From Acidobacteriota bacterium (GTDB taxonomy: Bacteria > Acidobacteriota > Terriglobia > Bryobacterales > Bryobacteraceae), in contig VFZU01000021.1 of NCBI GenBank assembly GCA_016870995.1, positions 1-59,818 of the forward strand: a stretch of 59,818 bases of DNA, read 5' to 3'. Below, in pieces: positions 27,196 through 36,981 of the stretch. The position numbers and the translations under genes are program-made. Within the stretch, counting starts at the first letter, position 1; each line of letters starts with the position of its first letter. The notes beneath the pieces are model-generated. The model was not told the DNA's origin. It searched no databases and saw only the letters and a program-made list of their open reading frames with translations.

Positions 27196-27573
27196 ATGAC
27201 CAAAAAAATCCTGATTGTGGAAGACAGCCCGATGGAATTGAAGCGGATGGAGACTCTGCTGAGCGGTCAAGGCTATTCGCTGCTGAGCGTGACCGACGGA
27301 GACGCGGCCGTTGCGGCGGCCCGCGAATACCGTCCGGATCTGATCTTGCTTGATGTAGTGCTGCCTAAGAAGAACGGCTATCAAGTCTGCCGACAGTTGA
27401 AGAGTGCTCCTGAGACGGCAAACCTCAAGATCGTCATGGTCTCCAGCAAGAGCCAGGAAATGGACAAGTATTGGGGGATGAAGCAAGGAGCCGACGGCTA
27501 CTTGACCAAGCCCATCGACCCTGCTGCGGTATTGGCTGCGGTGGCGAATGCTGTGGATGGTGGAGCGGTGTAA
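27196..27573 (+). CDS. pilH: PilH-like single-domain response regulator
   Basis: The ATG at 27196 is preceded by AAGGAAAG. The 125-residue product is a stand-alone receiver: ILIVEDSP holds the acidic pocket, LLDVVLPKKNGYQVC holds the phospho-accepting Asp, MVSSKS the Ser/Thr switch and TKPID the Lys. In Pil-Chp systems such a protein is the second CheY, which acts as phosphate sink or controls pilus retraction. Its TAA overlaps the next ATG (TAATG), showing coupling to the CheW-like gene. Confidence 0.8.
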   Translation: MTKKILIVEDSPMELKRMETLLSGQGYSLLSVTDGDAAVAAAREYRPDLILLDVVLPKKNGYQVCRQLKSAPETANLKIVMVSSKSQEMDKYWGMKQGADGYLTKPIDPAAVLAAVANAVDGGAV

Positions 27574-28739
27574 TGAACCAACCGGAAACTATGGGCGAAC
27601 CGGATTTGATGCCAGATTTGCTTTCAGAGCTCATGACCCAATGGGACGCTACCGACGGGCAAGTAGAGAATCCAGATCCCGCCGCTGTGGGCATATCGCT
27701 CGTAGCAAATCGCACAGAAACCCCGACGATCGAAGCGAGTGCCGTAGAAACTCCCGAACCCCAATTGGAGTACTTCCCCGCGTCAGATCTAACCTTCGGT
27801 CCTGAAACAAGCGATGATGCCGTTCTGGAGTTGCTGCCAGACGAACCATTCACCGACGAACAGGTAGAAGTCGAACCCCAACTCGCCAAAGTCGAAATCG
27901 AGGATCACTTCGTTGCAGCTTCCACAGCCGAACCCTCGTTCGCCTCCGCCGACGACGACGCCATGCTCGAAGCACTACTCGGCGAAACACTTAGCAGCGA
28001 ATATATCGAAGTCGAGCCTCAACTCGCCAAAGCCGAAATCAAAGAGCACTTCGGTCCAGCTCCTGCTGCCGCACCCTCAATCACATCCGCCGACGACGAC
28101 GCCATGCTCGAAGCACTTCTCGGCGAAACACTAAGCAGCGACAATTTCTCTGAAGACACCAGTGCAGCGGAGCCTGTGCTCCCGCCAACCCTCTCATCAG
28201 AAGACGCATTCATGGCCGGGTGCCTGCGGAACCTCGACGAAAGATTAGCCTGGGCGGCAAAGTTGCAAATGATTTCCAACGCTCCCGCTCCCCTGCCCTC
28301 CCATAGATTTGTGCAATTCACCTTGGCCGGCGATTGCTTCGCCGTACCGGTAACGAAGGTGCTCGAGACGGGTTATCTCCCTGAAGTAACACCGCTTCCG
28401 GCGGTCGACACCGCAGTGCGCGGCTTGATCAATTACAGAGGCGATGTACTGCCGGTTTTGAATTTACTTTACTTGCTGGGCCGTGGTGGCGACTCGTCCA
28501 CCTCACAGGCCCAAGCGCGGGATGAACGCGTGATTATCGTGCGTGCTTCTCAGAGTCTTGGCGCGTGCGCGTTGCCAGTCGATGGCGTAGCAGGGCTCTT
28601 GTCGTTGTGGCCGGATGAAATTCGTCCGGCGAAAGAAGAAATGGCAGGCGAGCGGTTTGTCAAAGGACTTGGCGATCGCCAAGGAACGCCCGTGCGGTTG
28701 CTCGACCTGGAACAGATTTTTGCCGCGCTAGCTGGCTAA
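27573..28739 (+). CDS. PilI-like CheW protein with repeated acidic N-terminal extension
   Basis: The ATG at 27573 overlaps the previous stop. The 388-residue product is much longer than a usual CheW (about 150-180 residues). The CheW domain spans about residues 240-385 (FVQFTLAGDCFAVPVTKV, LINYRGDVLPVLNL). The first 220 residues are acidic and low in complexity and include a 47-residue unit repeated twice in tandem (DDDAMLEALLGETLSS in each), with a weaker third copy before it. CheW couples receptors to the kinase; the acidic extension could dock to the kinase, the receptor or the pilus machinery. Confidence 0.75.
   Translation: MNQPETMGEPDLMPDLLSELMTQWDATDGQVENPDPAAVGISLVANRTETPTIEASAVETPEPQLEYFPASDLTFGPETSDDAVLELLPDEPFTDEQVEVEPQLAKVEIEDHFVAASTAEPSFASADDDAMLEALLGETLSSEYIEVEPQLAKAEIKEHFGPAPAAAPSITSADDDAMLEALLGETLSSDNFSEDTSAAEPVLPPTLSSEDAFMAGCLRNLDERLAWAAKLQMISNAPAPLPSHRFVQFTLAGDCFAVPVTKVLETGYLPEVTPLPAVDTAVRGLINYRGDVLPVLNLLYLLGRGGDSSTSQAQARDERVIIVRASQSLGACALPVDGVAGLLSLWPDEIRPAKEEMAGERFVKGLGDRQGTPVRLLDLEQIFAALAG
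27864..28145 (+). repeat. Two tandem 141-bp units inside the CheW-like gene
   Basis: The units are 27864-28004 and 28005-28145, exactly 47 codons each, in frame. They are most alike over the DDDAMLEALLGETLSS segment and differ mainly in the middle. A partial, more diverged relative of the conserved core lies just upstream (SDDAVLELLPDEPFTDEQ). Confidence 0.85.
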
Positions 28740-28760
28740 CGAAACGAAGGACCAAAGAAC

Positions 28761-30923
28761 ATGTTTGACAAACTGAATCACCTCAAAATTTGGCGGAAGC
28801 TGGCGTTGGTGTCGGCCCTCTTGGCTGTACCTGTATTCGCTCTTCTGTATGTATTTGTCGATGGCCAGTACAAACGGATCGAGCACACGCGGTTGGAGCT
28901 GGACGGCCTCGAATATGTATCGACACTCAGAGCTGCCGCGGCGCAATTGCCCACAGGCGCACAGGCACGTGGAAACGCGGAAGCGGCGATTGCCAAGGTG
29001 GACGACGCGGACGGACGTTTGTCTGGCAAGCTCGGAGTCACTGGCCGCTGGCCATCCATCCGCAAGACCTGGACGGAGAGCCGGCAGAACCTGGACGCCG
29101 TCGCGCTGAACAGCCAGTTGAACGATTTGGTTGAGGCGGTCGGTGAAAAATCGAACTTGCGAGCGGATGAAAAGCGAGACGTATTTGCGCTTGCAGACAC
29201 CGTGCTTAACCATGGCCCCCTCGTGAGCGAGGCACTGGCAGGGTTGCGCAGCGTCGGCTTGAAGGCGGCCTTGCAAGGCACCCTGACCGGCGAAGACAGT
29301 GGCAAGCTCTGGCATTTCGTAAAAACCCTCGAGCGCTCCAACGCCGCAGTCAAGCGGGATATGGATACAGCGATGGAAGGCGAAGCCGTTGATGCCAATG
29401 GGCCGGCGATTCCAAACGGGCGCCTCACCCTACGCACTGCAGCCGCAAACGCCTTACTAGCTGCAGAAAAACTTCGGGAACAGGTAGCCAACCAGATGCT
29501 GGCGAGACCGGAAGCTCCCATCCTCGATGGCGCACAACTGTCGCGCCTGGTCGAAGCAGCTTCTGAAGACTATGCCGTGCTGATGAATTCCTCCATGGAT
29601 CGCATGCGCAGCACTCTCAACGGCAGAGTCGGCGATTTGCGTGACGTGATGTATGCGCAGCTTGGTACCGGTCTGTTGGTGCTCGTGTTCGCCGGAACGA
29701 TCATCTTCAGCGTGAACTTGGGAATTACACGGCAGGTCCGCACGATCCTGAAAACCTTCGACTCGATCCGCGCCGGCGACTACGAAGCCCGTGCCGAATT
29801 CTTCTACAACGACGAGTTGGGCAAAGTGTCCGGCTCGTTGAACTCCATGTTGGAAAACACGGTGACGCTGATCCAGTCGCGTGAAGAGCGAGACCAGATT
29901 CAGGGCAGCATCATGAAGTTGCTCGATGAAGTCAGCGGCGTCGCTGAAGGCGATCTTCGCAAAGAAGCCGAAGTAACGTCCGACGTCACCGGAGCCATCG
30001 CAGACTCATTCAACTACATGATTGGTGAGTTGCGCGGGCTGATCCGTTCCGTGCAGGACACCTCGGTAGCGGTCAGCGTTCGCGCCAACGAGATGGAATC
30101 GCGCGCTGAAAGTCTGGCCGAAGGCTCCGTCCAACAGTCTGAACAGATCGCTGAAGCCTCACGCACCATTGAACAAATCAACAATTCCATCCGGCAGGTC
30201 GCATCGGCGGCGAACACCGCAGCAGACGTTGCGGAATCGGCCCTCGAGCACGCACGCGGCGGCACCCTTAGCGTGCGCCTGACGATGCAGGGTATGGATT
30301 CGATCCGCGGCCAGGTACAAGAAACTGCAAAGCGCGTGAAGCGTCTGGGCGAGAGCTCGCAAGAAATTGGCGAGATCGTACAGCTCATTGGCGACATCGC
30401 GGACCGTACTTCGATTCTGGCCTTAAATGCCTCAATCCAGGCGGCGGCAGCAGGCGAAGCAGGCCGCGGTTTCGCGGTTGTTGCCGAAGAAGTCGAACGG
30501 CTCGCCGAGCGCGCCACACAATCCACCAAGCGCATTTCTGCTCTCATTCGGTCCGTCCAGACGGATACTAGCGAAGCAATCGTCGCTATGGAAAAGACGA
30601 CGCGCGAAGTGGTGGACGGAAGCCAACTGGCCAACGACGCCGGCGGCAAGCTCGAACGAATTGAAAGCGTTTCGCAGGAAATTTCCGGCCTCGTCCGCGA
30701 GATTCTTGAAGCTACCCAGCTCCAGGCAGAAAGCTCCGAAGCTGTGACGCGCAAAGTGGCTGGCGTTTCGGAATTCACGATGGACACTGCCGCGAATGCC
30801 CGCGAGGTGGAGAACTCGATGACACAACTGGCAGCACTGTCACGGCAATTGAGCGACAGCATGGGCCGGTTCAAGCTCCCAGCAGGATCTGCTGCTGAAA
30901 ACCGCGAGTTCACGGCCGTTTAG
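28761..30923 (+). CDS. pilJ: PilJ-like methyl-accepting chemotaxis protein
   Basis: This 720-residue protein has an N-terminal membrane helix (about 15-36), a periplasmic helical sensor domain (about 40-300), a second membrane helix ([18 protein letters not shown]), a HAMP region and a long signalling coiled coil. The tip hairpin reads [20 protein letters not shown] then [20 protein letters not shown], which is the PilJ version of the conserved tip ([12 protein letters not shown]). It is the receptor of the Pil-Chp system, sensing surface contact or a pilus-associated signal. No CheR/CheB-like adaptation enzymes are encoded in this operon. Confidence 0.85.
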   Translation: MFDKLNHLKIWRKLALVSALLAVPVFALLYVFVDGQYKRIEHTRLELDGLEYVSTLRAAAAQLPTGAQARGNAEAAIAKVDDADGRLSGKLGVTGRWPSIRKTWTESRQNLDAVALNSQLNDLVEAVGEKSNLRADEKRDVFALADTVLNHGPLVSEALAGLRSVGLKAALQGTLTGEDSGKLWHFVKTLERSNAAVKRDMDTAMEGEAVDANGPAIPNGRLTLRTAAANALLAAEKLREQVANQMLARPEAPILDGAQLSRLVEAASEDYAVLMNSSMDRMRSTLNGRVGDLRDVMYAQLGTGLLVLVFAGTIIFSVNLGITRQVRTILKTFDSIRAGDYEARAEFFYNDELGKVSGSLNSMLENTVTLIQSREERDQIQGSIMKLLDEVSGVAEGDLRKEAEVTSDVTGAIADSFNYMIGELRGLIRSVQDTSVAVSVRANEMESRAESLAEGSVQQSEQIAEASRTIEQINNSIRQVASAANTAADVAESALEHARGGTLSVRLTMQGMDSIRGQVQETAKRVKRLGESSQEIGEIVQLIGDIADRTSILALNASIQAAAAGEAGRGFAVVAEEVERLAERATQSTKRISALIRSVQTDTSEAIVAMEKTTREVVDGSQLANDAGGKLERIESVSQEISGLVREILEATQLQAESSEAVTRKVAGVSEFTMDTAANAREVENSMTQLAALSRQLSDSMGRFKLPAGSAAENREFTAV

Positions 30924-30941
30924 GCTCCAAGGGGAATCAAC

Positions 30942-33494
30942 ATGCCAGCACAACTGGATGCCGAAACCGTCGCTGGATTTCTCGAGGAAGCGCGGTCCTA
31001 CGTACCTCCTTTGGAAGACTGTGTCGTCCGCTTGCGCGAGCGAGGATTCGACGAACGCACCCTGCAGGAAGCGCACCGTCTGGTGCATCTCATCCGCGGT
31101 GGAGCCGCAGTGGTCGGCATCAGCGGATTGCCTGCACTCGGCGAAGAAGTAGAAGGCTTCCTCGAAGACCGCCTCAACGGCGTCATCGAATGGGACGAAG
31201 ACAGCCTGGTGGTACTCGAAGAAGCCGTGGCCGTGATGCGCCTGCAGTTGATGGGTGCGCCACAAGGTAAGTCGCCGGAAGTGTCGGCGATACCCATCAC
31301 GGCAGATCCGGAAATGCTTGAGGGCTTTCTCCTCGAAGCCGAAGAGGCACTGGGCGAAGTCTCACTCGCACTCGGTGAATATGCAGCGAACAACAAAGAT
31401 CATTCCGCCCTGCTAAGAGCCCGGCGCGGCGTGCACACGATCAAAGGCGCTGGCGCCATGGTGGGCCTGCCCCGGCTCAGCGGCGTGGCTCACCGGATGG
31501 AAGACTTGTTGGACGCAGTGGACGAGGGCCTCGTATCACCCAGCGCCACCGTAATGGGCTTGCTGCGTAAGACCATCGACGTCATGGTGGGCATGGTCGC
31601 AGCAGGTGGCGATCGCGAAGAAGGCGTCGCAGAGCTACTGGCACTCTATGAAAATGCAGCCTCAAGCCAAACCCCGCTTGAGCCAGTCCTCTTGGCCACG
31701 CCGGTTGAGCCCGCGATCCCGAAAGCCTCATTCGAAGCCCTCGAAACCGAAGTTGCAGAAGGCCCGCGCACCGTCCGTGTGCCCATGGAGCGCATTGAAG
31801 ATTTGCAGCGCATGGCGACGGAAATCTTCGTGCATCAGAGCACCTATGAACGTACCTTGAACAAGCTCTCCCATGAACTTGGAGAGTTGGCCTTGAGCGT
31901 CCGTCGTCTGCGGCAAGTACAGAGTTCGTTTGAGCAAGAGCACGAGCTGTATTATTCCGGAGCAGGCCCCGCGCCCGCGCGGCACACAGAGTTCGACGCA
32001 CTGGAATTAGACCGATACACCCAGCTCTACACACACTCGCGAGACTTGGGCGAGACGGCAGCAGACTTTGCCGCTGCCGAAGCGCAAATGCAGACTCTCG
32101 CTGGAGAACTGGATTCGCTGATGAGCTGGGAGCGGCGTTTGCATTCGCAAGTGCAAGACAAGCTGTTGCGCTTCCGGCTGGTTCCGTTGGGCACTTTGAC
32201 GGCACGATTGGACCGCACCGTGCGCGCGGCCGGAGATCTGGCAGGCAAGCAAACAGAGTTCATCCTGGAAGGCGGCGCGACCGAGCTCGACAAGGCAATG
32301 GTTGAAGCATTAACTGGTCCCCTTGAACATTTGGCTCGCAACGCCGTCGCACATGGGCTGGAGAGCGAAGCGACGCGAGCCGCAGCCGGTAAGCCGGCCA
32401 CAGGCCGTGTCGTGCTGCGCGCCTCACAAGAAGGTGGCCAGGTGGTTTTGCGGTTGAGTGACGACGGTGGCGGTTTACGAGTCGACAAGATCCGCGCACG
32501 GGCAACCGAGTTGGGATGGGACTCAAGCGATGTCAGCGCTGTCTTGTTCCGGCCAGGATTCTCAACAGCAGACGAAGTCAGTCCGTTGGCTGGCCGCGGA
32601 CTCGGGCTGGATGTCGTCAAGAGCGCCGTCGAAAGCTTGAAGGGCACGCTCGAAGTCGAAAGCGAAGCCGGCTTGGGAACAGTATTTACATTGCGACTTC
32701 CACTGACTGTGGCCGTATCCCGGGTGCTGATGATGGAAACGCGCGGTCAGTTGTTTGGGCTGCCAATCGACGCCGTCGCCGAAGTAAAGCGTGTCGTCGG
32801 TGGTTCTGAAGTCGTCGAACTGGGCGACCTGCTGGGGCTACCCATGACAGGCGACGCGCCGCAGAGCCGCAGCGTAGCTGTCTTACGCGAGGGCGGCGAA
32901 CGCTCTGGGCTGGCGGCAGATACAATCCGCGAGGCACGCGAGGTCGTCGTGAAGCCGCTCAGCAAACTGGTGCGCAAAAGCACTCACTTGGCAGGCGCAA
33001 CCTTGCTCGGAGATGGGCGCGTAGTGCCGATTCTCAATCCCGTCGGGTTGACGCGCATTGAATCTCAAAGAGGTGTCTGCGTCAAGGTCGCGGCAGCAAA
33101 GCAGGCGTTTGACATTCTGATCGTCGACGACTCGCTCAGCGTCCGCCGTGTTATCACCAAGCTGCTCGAAAGACAGAACTGGACAACATCTCAAGCCAAG
33201 GACGGCATCGAAGCGCTCGAGATGCTGCGCCGCGCCGAGCGTCTGCCAGATCTGATTCTGATGGACGTCGAAATGCCGCGCATGGATGGTTTTGAACTCA
33301 CAGCCACTCTTCGTGCAGAAGCGAAGTTCGCGGGGCTGCCGATTGTGATGTTGACCTCTCGCTCTGGCGACAAACACCGAACGAAGGCATTCGACGCCGG
33401 AGTCACGGAATATCTGGTCAAGCCATACCAAGACGAGCAACTGCTTCGCACGATCTCAATGAGCATCCAGTCGAAACGCAATCGCTCGAATTAG
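30942..33494 (+). CDS. chpA: ChpA/PilL-like hybrid CheA kinase
   Basis: The 850-residue protein contains two HPt-like domains (about 1-110 and 120-235), a dimerisation helix pair (about 265-420), an HATPase domain (about 420-580, with HLARNAVAHGLES as N-box and LSDDGGGLRVDKIR, then GRGLGLDVVK), a CheW-like domain (about 585-715) and a C-terminal receiver (about 725-845, ILIVDDS, LMDVEMPRMDG, VKPYQ). The second HPt has the active GVHTIKGAGAMVG motif. The first HPt reads VHLIRGGAA, so its Lys is replaced by Arg. It is the sole kinase of the operon and should phosphorylate the PilG-like and PilH-like receivers. Confidence 0.9.
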   Translation: MPAQLDAETVAGFLEEARSYVPPLEDCVVRLRERGFDERTLQEAHRLVHLIRGGAAVVGISGLPALGEEVEGFLEDRLNGVIEWDEDSLVVLEEAVAVMRLQLMGAPQGKSPEVSAIPITADPEMLEGFLLEAEEALGEVSLALGEYAANNKDHSALLRARRGVHTIKGAGAMVGLPRLSGVAHRMEDLLDAVDEGLVSPSATVMGLLRKTIDVMVGMVAAGGDREEGVAELLALYENAASSQTPLEPVLLATPVEPAIPKASFEALETEVAEGPRTVRVPMERIEDLQRMATEIFVHQSTYERTLNKLSHELGELALSVRRLRQVQSSFEQEHELYYSGAGPAPARHTEFDALELDRYTQLYTHSRDLGETAADFAAAEAQMQTLAGELDSLMSWERRLHSQVQDKLLRFRLVPLGTLTARLDRTVRAAGDLAGKQTEFILEGGATELDKAMVEALTGPLEHLARNAVAHGLESEATRAAAGKPATGRVVLRASQEGGQVVLRLSDDGGGLRVDKIRARATELGWDSSDVSAVLFRPGFSTADEVSPLAGRGLGLDVVKSAVESLKGTLEVESEAGLGTVFTLRLPLTVAVSRVLMMETRGQLFGLPIDAVAEVKRVVGGSEVVELGDLLGLPMTGDAPQSRSVAVLREGGERSGLAADTIREAREVVVKPLSKLVRKSTHLAGATLLGDGRVVPILNPVGLTRIESQRGVCVKVAAAKQAFDILIVDDSLSVRRVITKLLERQNWTTSQAKDGIEALEMLRRAERLPDLILMDVEMPRMDGFELTATLRAEAKFAGLPIVMLTSRSGDKHRTKAFDAGVTEYLVKPYQDEQLLRTISMSIQSKRNRSN

Positions 33495-33543
33495 GCTGAC
33501 ACAGCCCTCAGCAATTCACGCAAATGAGCTGCGGAGCTCGCCA

Positions 33544-34440
33544 TCACTTCAAGCCTCTGGCCAGCTCCGCTTCCGCCGCGAGATATCCAAACGCGCCCCA
33601 CTGTTTGCCCGCCACCACCTTCTCAAAGATCTCCTTGGCCTTCTCCTTCTGCCCGCCATACAGATACCAATTCCCCACGCCATAACCCTGCGTCGCAATC
33701 GTCAGGTCATCGGCCCCCTGCGGTGACAGCACGCTCTCCGGCGTGCGCACGCCCTTGTACATCAGCAACCGGTTCCAATACGAAGTGTTCTCAATGATGT
33801 CCATCTTCTCGCCAATCGGCTCCAGCACCTTCTTTGCCTCTGCCTCACGACCCAACCGCCGCAGCGTCATATACAACCAGTCCGACGTCGCCACCAGCGA
33901 ATCATCATTCGCCCGCGACCGCTTCATACACTCCTGATAAGCCCCCAATGCCGACTTGAAATCCGCCTTCAGATAATAGGCCAGCCCCAGGTGATACCAG
34001 ATATTGAACTGCAGCGTCGACAGCGGCTTGTTCAGCTTGTTCGGCTGCCCATCGGGCTCAATCTCATCCGGCTTGCCCTTGGTCAAAGCCGCCGCCTTCT
34101 TGAAATCGGCCACCGCCTTATCGATCTGCCGCGTCGTCAAATACCGGTGCCCCCGGTGCCGGTAGAACTTCGCATTCCCGCCATCCATCTCGATGCCTTT
34201 GCTGAACACGGTGATCGCCTCTTGAAAGCGGCCCAGGTAACCCAACCTCCTCCCCAGCCAGATCAGCTTTTCAGGATCCTTAGGCGAGGCCTCATACTCT
34301 TTACGCGCCGCTTCATAATTGGCAATCAACTTCTCATTCGTCACCGCCGCCGACACCAGCGGCTTCCCCAGCAACGAAGTCGTCTCAGGCGTCTGCGCCA
34401 TCAACCCAAAGGTCATCCCGATCAAGCATAAGAATCGCAT
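33544..34440 (-). CDS. Exported TPR protein
   Basis: The 298-residue product starts at an ATG preceded by AGAGGA. A short signal peptide (RFLCLIGMTFGLMAQT) precedes a series of tetratricopeptide-like helices (LIWLGRRLGYLGRFQEAITV; YRHRGHRYLTTRQIDKAVAD; WYHLGLAYYLKADFKSALGA). TPRs mediate protein contacts; the partner is unknown. It is convergent with the chpA-like gene, with a small inverted repeat (GAGCT-GCGG-AGCTC) in the gap. Confidence 0.75.
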   Translation of the reverse strand: MRFLCLIGMTFGLMAQTPETTSLLGKPLVSAAVTNEKLIANYEAARKEYEASPKDPEKLIWLGRRLGYLGRFQEAITVFSKGIEMDGGNAKFYRHRGHRYLTTRQIDKAVADFKKAAALTKGKPDEIEPDGQPNKLNKPLSTLQFNIWYHLGLAYYLKADFKSALGAYQECMKRSRANDDSLVATSDWLYMTLRRLGREAEAKKVLEPIGEKMDIIENTSYWNRLLMYKGVRTPESVLSPQGADDLTIATQGYGVGNWYLYGGQKEKAKEIFEKVVAGKQWGAFGYLAAEAELARGLK

Positions 34441-34529
34441 TCCTCTATCCTAACCAGTCGAATGACACTACTCTGCCACCGCCGCTTCCCCGCCTTCAAA
34501 ACTTGTTACCATTCCCGAAGGAGACCCAC

Positions 34530-35603
34530 ATGAAACGGTTTGCGCTGTTGGCCTTTTTTGTCCTTCCAATCTGGTCCCAAACTCCCGCGGTTAGCGAATT
34601 AAGCGCATTCTTCCCAGGAGGGGGAATTAATGGAAATAGCCACAGGCTCGAGTTCGCTGCGAACCGCACAAAGACCCTTGAGGTGGAAGGCGATTGGTTT
34701 TCAACGAACACACGCGTTCAGCTTTTCCGCGGCTATGGCAGCAATGGGGCCGTAAGCGGTATCGTCCAGGAGTGGCAGATCCTCCTCACGGGACGCACGG
34801 AATTCGGCGAAATCGCGGTGCGTCTCGTGAGCTTCCCCTTCGCCAAATGCCTCGACGCGCTGGCCTCAATCGCGGGAAGTTTGGCCATTCAACCTTGCAA
34901 TACCAGCGCGGGTCAAATTTGGGTGCTGCGTCGGGACCCCGCCACCGGTGGCTTCTGGATCATCTCTTATTTCTATGGCCTCGCACTGCAGGCCAGTAGT
35001 TGGAATGATGGCGCGGCGATGTTACTGACTCCGGTATCGAATGAGCCACTCCAGAAATTCAGAATGATGAACCTCGGCCGCCTCAGCCTGTTGGAGTCCT
35101 TCAGCCTCTTTGAGTTTCAGGACTATCAGATCTTCAGTCGCGCCTTCCCCGCCAGATCCGTCGCGGCCTCCTGGTACAACAACGGAGCCAGCGTCGTCAC
35201 GAAATCTCCATCTCCCGGATGTTATGACCGCTGGCGCCTTGCTGCATACGATACATACAACGAATACGGTGCCACCAGTTCACGCAGTAGCGTCTTAGCG
35301 TTGTTCTCCCTTCGCCCAGGCTCTTTCGATTACTGCAGACCGGGGGCCGCAGCGGAAATCGGCTACTCCTATATGGGCTCGCCCAACATGCCAATCACCA
35401 TGTGGAGCTTCTACCGGGGTGTCAATCAAGGCTGGCAAGTCATTCCATCTCGAAATACTGGCTACGCCCACATCGTCAACACCGTCTCCGGCATGGTGCT
35501 GCAGGCAAACGGTAACGCAGAATGGACCGTCATCACTCAGGCCCCGTTCACCGGCGCTCCAAACCAGGAGTTTATTTTTTCCGCACAGTCGATGTTTCCG
35601 TAA
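34530..35603 (+). CDS. Secreted ricin-type beta-trefoil-like protein
   Basis: The ATG at 34530 has AAGGAG upstream. The 357-residue product has a signal peptide (RFALLAFFVLPIWSQT). Later segments resemble ricin-type lectin repeats: CLDALASIAGSLAIQPC, then NTSAGQIWVLRRD in the C-half of one repeat, and VSGMVLQANGNAEWTVITQ near the C-terminus. Ricin-like lectin domains bind sugars. The protein has no recognised catalytic domain, so it may be a surface or secreted carbohydrate-binding protein. Confidence 0.5.
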   Translation: MKRFALLAFFVLPIWSQTPAVSELSAFFPGGGINGNSHRLEFAANRTKTLEVEGDWFSTNTRVQLFRGYGSNGAVSGIVQEWQILLTGRTEFGEIAVRLVSFPFAKCLDALASIAGSLAIQPCNTSAGQIWVLRRDPATGGFWIISYFYGLALQASSWNDGAAMLLTPVSNEPLQKFRMMNLGRLSLLESFSLFEFQDYQIFSRAFPARSVAASWYNNGASVVTKSPSPGCYDRWRLAAYDTYNEYGATSSRSSVLALFSLRPGSFDYCRPGAAAEIGYSYMGSPNMPITMWSFYRGVNQGWQVIPSRNTGYAHIVNTVSGMVLQANGNAEWTVITQAPFTGAPNQEFIFSAQSMFP

Positions 35604-35839
35604 AGTCCATCCAGCAATTCAACATTAAACAGACTCGTGATTTCAGCGGAAGCCCTCAAACCGGAATGAGGCCGCCGATCTGCATTGTCGTACAAACACC
35701 TGTCTCTCTGAAAGGACTGGGTCGTACGAACGCTCCAATCGAAAGCACTCAATCCACCCACAAGCGGAACACGAATTCAGAATCATGCCATCATCCGGAG
35801 ATAAACTTTCGATCCGGAACTGAGCTGGCGCGCCCATTT

Positions 35840-36187
35840 GTGCCAGCGAAAGACTTTGGTTTGAGCAAGCGCTTTTACGAAGCACTCGGATTCGAGAAGC
35901 TGCTCGACGGCGACGTCGCAATCTTTGGCATCGGAACCAGCAGCTTCATCCTCCAGAATTGTTTTGAGAAAGAGTGGGCGGAGAACTTCATGATGCAACG
36001 GATGGTCGACGACGTGGATTCCTGGTGGGGCCACATCCAGGAGCTCGACTTGCCAGCCCGCTTTGGCGTACCCCAACCCAAAGCACCTTCGCTGCAGCCG
36101 TGGGGTCTACGTGTGGCCTTCCTGGTCGATCCCTCCGGCGTTCTCTGGCACGTAGCTGAGGGACGCCCAGGCAATGCTTCCGACTAA
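35840..36187 (+). CDS. VOC-superfamily (glyoxalase/bleomycin-resistance-like) protein
   Basis: From a GTG at 35840 the product is 115 residues, the usual VOC length. It carries PAKDFGLSKRFYEALGFEKL and LRVAFLVDPSGVLWHVAEG, the two signature regions of a VOC fold. The frame is open for a long way upstream without typical protein features. An ATG at 35785 in another frame gives the plausible opening MPSSGDKLSIRN and would need a frameshift to join this frame, so the N-terminus is uncertain. Substrate unknown. Confidence 0.65.
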   Translation: MPAKDFGLSKRFYEALGFEKLLDGDVAIFGIGTSSFILQNCFEKEWAENFMMQRMVDDVDSWWGHIQELDLPARFGVPQPKAPSLQPWGLRVAFLVDPSGVLWHVAEGRPGNASD

Positions 36188-36370
36188 GGGCGGACTCATT
36201 TCTCGAAGCGGACCCTGTTCCTTAACACCAAGCGAATCCTCTTCGCACTCAAGCAACGCACCACTTGGCAGTCGGCTAGCATCGTCATGTCGATGATCCG
36301 GATCGCCAACGATATGCGTTGAACGCCAACAAGTGGAAATTGGGAGGTCTTTCCTCATCCCTTATGGGAT

Positions 36371-36754
36371 TCAATCGCTCTTATCTGTTTTATACAAAGG
36401 GAGATACCGAAGTCTTGTCTGCCGAGGGTCGATCGTCACCAAGGAGCCTTGTTCGAGTTCCATGCTCATTTGGCGGATTGTGGCGATCACAACCGAAGCC
36501 GCCGCCTCCGGGCTCACATCCTCAGATCGAATCTGAACTACACTCGGCTTCGTGCCACGGGTCACAGCCAGGATGGTTCCAAAATCGAGATCTTGAGTCA
36601 GGATGACCCAGTCTTCGGCACGAGCGTGAGCAATGATCTAGACATCTGGTGCCGATGCGCTTCCAATGCTCGACCAATGGCTGGTGGAAATACCCGCAGA
36701 GGACAGAACCTTCACCCATCGAGGCGAGAGGTTCATATCAATCAGGATTTTCAT
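36371..36754 (-). pseudogene. DUF5615 PIN-like toxin with an in-frame amber codon
   Basis: From the ATG at 36754 the frame encodes 127 codons of a DUF5615/Mut7-C-like PIN-type ribonuclease: MKILIDMNLSPRWVKVL holds the first acidic motif, and HARAEDWVILTQDLDFG holds the second. Codon 39 is TAG (36640-36638), in the middle of a motif usually reading APDVEIIAxA, and the frame continues intact for 88 more codons to a normal stop. The start overlaps the DUF433 stop as ATGA, the standard arrangement of these antitoxin-toxin pairs. A single G-to-T change (GAG to TAG) would explain it, so the toxin is probably inactivated, unless the base is an error. Confidence 0.75.
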
Positions 36755-36981
36755 CCAGCAGCGAGCAGAACTTCGCGGTCGTCGGCACGCCAAGCTGCGT
36801 AACGGAGAGCCTGGAGAACGTCCTCACGCTCAAGGTAAGGATAGTCTGCCAGAATCGCTTCGATACTATGGCCAGTGCCAACCATGCCTACGATCATCGC
36901 TACGGTAACGCGCATGCCTCGAATACAAGGTTTGCCGCCCATCACTTCGGGCTGTTGGGTGATACGGTCAAAGTCGGCCAT
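36751..36981 (-). CDS. DUF433 (VapB45-like) antitoxin
   Basis: The 76-residue product has the DUF433 signature GGKPCIRGMRVTVAMIVGMV and the following YLEREDVLQALRYAAW helix. DUF433 proteins are usually the antitoxin partners of DUF5615 PIN-like toxins. The gene is immediately upstream of that toxin with an ATGA overlap. A GTG at 36990 is an alternative start. Confidence 0.85.
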   Translation of the reverse strand: MADFDRITQQPEVMGGKPCIRGMRVTVAMIVGMVGTGHSIEAILADYPYLEREDVLQALRYAAWRADDREVLLAAG

